This document shows, in pieces, positions 22,874-25,144 of a DNA stretch of 25,144 nt. A program made the translations under genes and the position numbers. Below the pieces are notes generated by a model. The model saw only the letters and a list, made by a program, of their open reading frames with translations, was not told the origin of the DNA and made no database searches. Numbering within the stretch: the stretch's first letter is position 1; the number at the start of each line of letters is the position of its first letter. The stretch covers positions 1-25,144 of the forward strand of contig JBGAWK010000034.1 of assembly GCA_044227665.1 (NCBI GenBank), written 5' to 3'. This DNA comes from JBGAWK01 sp044227665. GTDB taxonomy: Bacteria; Bacteroidota; Bacteroidia; Chitinophagales; JADIYW01.

Positions 22874-23377
22874 ATGTTGATTTTCTTGATAGGATTTATG
22901 GGATGTGGTAAGTCATATACCGCCAAGCATCTACAAAAGTTGCTACATATTTCTGCCATAGATATGGATGAGGAGATTGTGAGACAAGAAAATAGGTCTA
23001 TAAAAGAAATCTTTGAAGATGAGGGAGAGGCATATTTCAGAAAAATAGAGCATAAGTATATCCAAGCCCTAGAGCCAAAGATGTCTTATATTATCTCTAC
23101 TGGTGGAGGTGTCCCCTGTTTTTACAACAACATGGAGCTGATGAATGATAAAGGCATAACCCTATATCTCAATAGAGATAAAGAACTCAATATACAACAG
23201 TTACTCAAACGCAAAGACAGGAGACCCCTTATCGCATCACTTACTGATGAGGAACTTAGTACATTTTATGACAATAAGCTAGAAGAAAGGACACCATTTT
23301 ATGAGAGAGCCTTGCTACACGTAGGCAATGCCGATAGCGCGTCTATTGCCATGATGATAAAGAGTTTGCAATTATAG
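22874..23377 (+). CDS. aroK: Shikimate kinase
   Basis: The protein has 167 residues, normal for the enzyme. The P-loop is GFMGCGKS (7-14), the shikimate-binding aspartates are D30 and D32 (AIDMDEEI), and STGGGVP (75-81) is the third substrate motif. RKDRRPLI supplies the lid arginine. The enzyme phosphorylates the 3-hydroxyl of shikimate with ATP in the aromatic amino acid pathway. No other aro gene is in the window. It stands alone on plus, convergent with the phosphoribosyltransferase gene with 5 bases between the stops. Confidence 0.95.
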   Translation: MLIFLIGFMGCGKSYTAKHLQKLLHISAIDMDEEIVRQENRSIKEIFEDEGEAYFRKIEHKYIQALEPKMSYIISTGGGVPCFYNNMELMNDKGITLYLNRDKELNIQQLLKRKDRRPLIASLTDEELSTFYDNKLEERTPFYERALLHVGNADSASIAMMIKSLQL

Positions 23378-23382
23378 ATAGA

Positions 23383-23916
23383 TTAGAACATATATGCACC
23401 TTCGGCATCTTCCGAAGCAGTAAATTGTACTATGATATGCTCTGTAAATGTCGTCGCCAATGAAAAGCCTACATAGTCTGCCGTAATAGGGTAGAGCTTG
23501 TGCATACGGTCTATCAATACAGCGACACTAATCTTAGACGGATTGGATTGGATGATGGCTTCGAGTGCATAGAACATAGTTTTGCCTGTATTGGCTACAT
23601 CATCTATCAATATTAGCGGTGTATCATCTAAGGCTATATTTGCCAGCAGTCTAGGCTTCTCAGATAGTGGCTTCTCTTTATTCACATATAACGAAGTTAG
23701 GTTTATTTTCATGCGATGCCTATCTTCTATGATTGCCTTTAGCTTCTTAGCCAGAAAATACCCTCCGTCTTCAATTCCTATCATGGCAAGTTTCGTGGCA
23801 TCGTAATTGTTTTCTATTATCTGCAAAGCGATGCGATGTAATTTTTGGGCTATTCTTTCTGCATCCAAAATTTTTTGAGCATGGGCAGGAATTGTATAAG
23901 GCGGTTTTTTAGACAT
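23383..23916 (-). CDS. Phosphoribosyltransferase, PyrR-like type I
   Basis: The protein has 177 residues. The PRPP-binding signature is LILIDDVANTGKT (101-113), preceded by a flexible loop (YVNKEKPLSEKP) and followed by VLIDRMHKLYPITADYVGFSL, which is closest to the PyrR/uracil group. PyrR of Firmicutes both binds pyr mRNA and has uracil phosphoribosyltransferase activity; no pyr gene or anti-terminator-like leader is seen here, so only a base phosphoribosyltransferase role is supported. A -7 element (TATATTTG) lies about 70 bases before the ATG. Confidence 0.83.
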   Translation of the reverse strand: MSKKPPYTIPAHAQKILDAERIAQKLHRIALQIIENNYDATKLAMIGIEDGGYFLAKKLKAIIEDRHRMKINLTSLYVNKEKPLSEKPRLLANIALDDTPLILIDDVANTGKTMFYALEAIIQSNPSKISVAVLIDRMHKLYPITADYVGFSLATTFTEHIIVQFTASEDAEGAYMF

Positions 23917-23986
23917 GGTCTAAATAATTAATTGTTAATTTTAAGTTTATACGAAAAATGTTTTTACTACGTATTTTCGCTTTTGC

Positions 23987-23994
23987 CAAATATA
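23987..23994 (-). promoter_or_regulatory. -7 promoter element of the phosphoribosyltransferase gene
   Basis: On the minus strand it reads TATATTTG, an exact TAnnTTTG, with TTGAC 19 bases upstream as a candidate -33 element. It gives a leader of roughly 65-70 bases. The -33 part lies inside the first codons of the divergent Fe-S oxidoreductase gene. Confidence 0.45.
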
Positions 23995-24002
23995 CAATAC
24001 AA

Positions 24003-25144
24003 ATGGAAATTACGTCAATAGTACAAATAATTTTATTCATAGCGCTAAGTGGCGGCGCATTTTTCATGTTTTTCAAAAATGCCAAAAAAATTTATGAAAA
24101 CATCATGATGGGTATGCCGGAGGAAATACATTCTGATTTTTCTTTCCGCATGAAGACGATGCTTTTGACTGCATTGGGGCAAAAGAAAATGTTTAAGATT
24201 ACCATCCCGGCAGTACTACATATATTTATATATGCTGCCTTCTTAATCACCCAAATAGAATTAATAGAAATATTCTTGGATGGACTTACTGGACACCACC
24301 GCATCATCTATCATGCTATAGAAGGAACATTTCTAGAAACATTATATAGAGGCTTGGTTTCCTTCATAGAAATATTATCTGTCCTTGCATTTGTGGCCAC
24401 AATTAGCTTCTTATATAGAAGAAACATGCTCAGGTTGCCTAGATTTACCAAGCCGGAACTTAAAGGCTGGCCTACTAAAGATGCAAATCAAATCTTGATT
24501 TTTGAAATACTTCTAATTCTCTGCATATTTTCTATGAATACCGCCGACAGAGCCTTACAACTAAAAGGAATAGATGCCGGTGAAGCCATAGGACACTATC
24601 TAGACGTGGGCAACTTTGCTATATCTGGAATATTTGCTCCCTTATTTAAGGGGCTTCCTACAATGGCATTGATGATTTGGGAACGCTTGGGTTGGTGGGG
24701 GCATCTATGCATGGTGTTTGTATTCCTTAACTATCTTCCAAAATCCAAGCATTTACATATTCTATTAGCGTTTCCCAATACCTATTTTACACGACCTGAA
24801 CCTAAGGGTGAGCTTGTCAATATGCCCGAAATTATGAATGAAGTAAAATCCATGATGGATTCTTCGTTTCAGGCTCCTGTCGTAGAAGGCGAAATAAAAT
24901 TTGGTGCTAAAGACGTACTAGATTTAAGTTGGAAAAACCTCTTAGACGCCTATACTTGTACGGAGTGTGGCAGATGTACTGCTGCCTGCCCTGCGAACCT
25001 TACTGGCAAAAAATTATCCCCACGTAAAATCATGATGGATACTCGAGACAGAATAGAAGAGGTGGCCGACAATGTCCGTAAGAATGGCTCTTTCCAAGAC
25101 GACGGCAAAGCATTGATGGGTGACTATATTACTAAAGAAGAGTT
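24003..25144 (+). CDS. Membrane-bound Fe-S oxidoreductase (HdrD/GlpC-like), 3' end outside window
   Basis: The frame from the ATG at 24003 is open through the window end (380 codons), so the gene is cut at its 3' side. Five or so hydrophobic stretches precede residue 260, in line with an integral membrane domain, possibly a NarI-like cytochrome b unit. The soluble part holds a [4Fe-4S] motif CTECGRCTAACP with Cys319, Cys322, Cys325 and Cys329; a second cluster motif and the CCG domains are expected downstream. Related proteins in Bacteroidota are annotated as heterodisulfide-reductase-related Fe-S proteins and pass electrons to the quinone pool. The donor is not known. It is divergent from the phosphoribosyltransferase gene. 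Confidence 0.85.
   Translation, partial: MEITSIVQIILFIALSGGAFFMFFKNAKKIYENIMMGMPEEIHSDFSFRMKTMLLTALGQKKMFKITIPAVLHIFIYAAFLITQIELIEIFLDGLTGHHRIIYHAIEGTFLETLYRGLVSFIEILSVLAFVATISFLYRRNMLRLPRFTKPELKGWPTKDANQILIFEILLILCIFSMNTADRALQLKGIDAGEAIGHYLDVGNFAISGIFAPLFKGLPTMALMIWERLGWWGHLCMVFVFLNYLPKSKHLHILLAFPNTYFTRPEPKGELVNMPEIMNEVKSMMDSSFQAPVVEGEIKFGAKDVLDLSWKNLLDAYTCTECGRCTAACPANLTGKKLSPRKIMMDTRDRIEEVADNVRKNGSFQDDGKALMGDYITKEE

Noticed and set aside
23383..23916. A PyrR-type RNA attenuator in front of the phosphoribosyltransferase gene
   Set aside because: The leader of about 70 bases is AT-rich and shows no stem pair with a T-tract.
1..25144. tRNA genes, CRISPR arrays, insertion sequences or prophage genes
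   Set aside because: I saw no T-loop or anticodon arm pattern, no regularly spaced repeats, and no transposase, integrase or phage structural protein among the reading frames.

Overview
The window looks like chromosomal DNA of a low-GC member of the Bacteroidota. The evidence is indirect: several genes are preceded by the phylum-type -7 element TAnnTTTG, purine-rich ribosome binding sites are mostly absent, lipoproteins are frequent, and an LptC gene sits beside a CNNM/CorC-type gene as in other Bacteroidota. No rRNA, tRNA, CRISPR array, transposase or integrase was seen, and no stretch over 300 bases lacks a gene. The window holds 27 genes, of which the first and last are cut by the window edges.

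Layout. 1-417 is the 3' end of a low-molecular-weight protein tyrosine phosphatase. 398-4826 is a minus-strand run: heme A synthase, an extended SDR, anmK, and a CNNM/CorC-type membrane protein. 4844-6141 continues on the minus strand with LptC, translationally coupled to a ceramidase-like CREST membrane protein. 6440-8282 is a two-gene type II restriction-modification module whose endonuclease and methyltransferase both resemble EcoRV and M.EcoRV; short repeats bracket it and it is probably an insertion. 8448-11606 holds three envelope or lipid genes: a nuclease-fold lipoprotein, an acyltransferase and a pectinacetylesterase-like lipoprotein. 11608-14558 has a GNAT gene divergent from thiC and a YdeI-family gene. 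14597-15529 is a membrane/SRPBCC protein of different codon flavour, followed by a possible gene remnant. Then come rfbA (minus) and a PhoB/PhoR-like two-component pair (plus), tag (minus) and a SpoU rRNA methyltransferase (plus). 19973-22809 is a minus-strand operon of esterase, RlpA/SPOR protein, ECF sigma factor and a TPR membrane protein that may be its partner. The window ends with aroK (plus), a PyrR-like phosphoribosyltransferase (minus) and the start of a membrane-bound Fe-S oxidoreductase (plus).

Most genes are core metabolism, envelope building and regulation. The clearest accessory element is the EcoRV-like module. The most suggestive functional link is the ceramidase-like protein coupled by an ATGA overlap to LptC, which hints at lipid handling linked to outer-membrane export. 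Genes are packed tightly: three convergent pairs overlap at their 3' ends, and at least two promoters lie so close to the start codon that near-leaderless transcripts are likely. I did not find a convincing wholly new multi-gene system.
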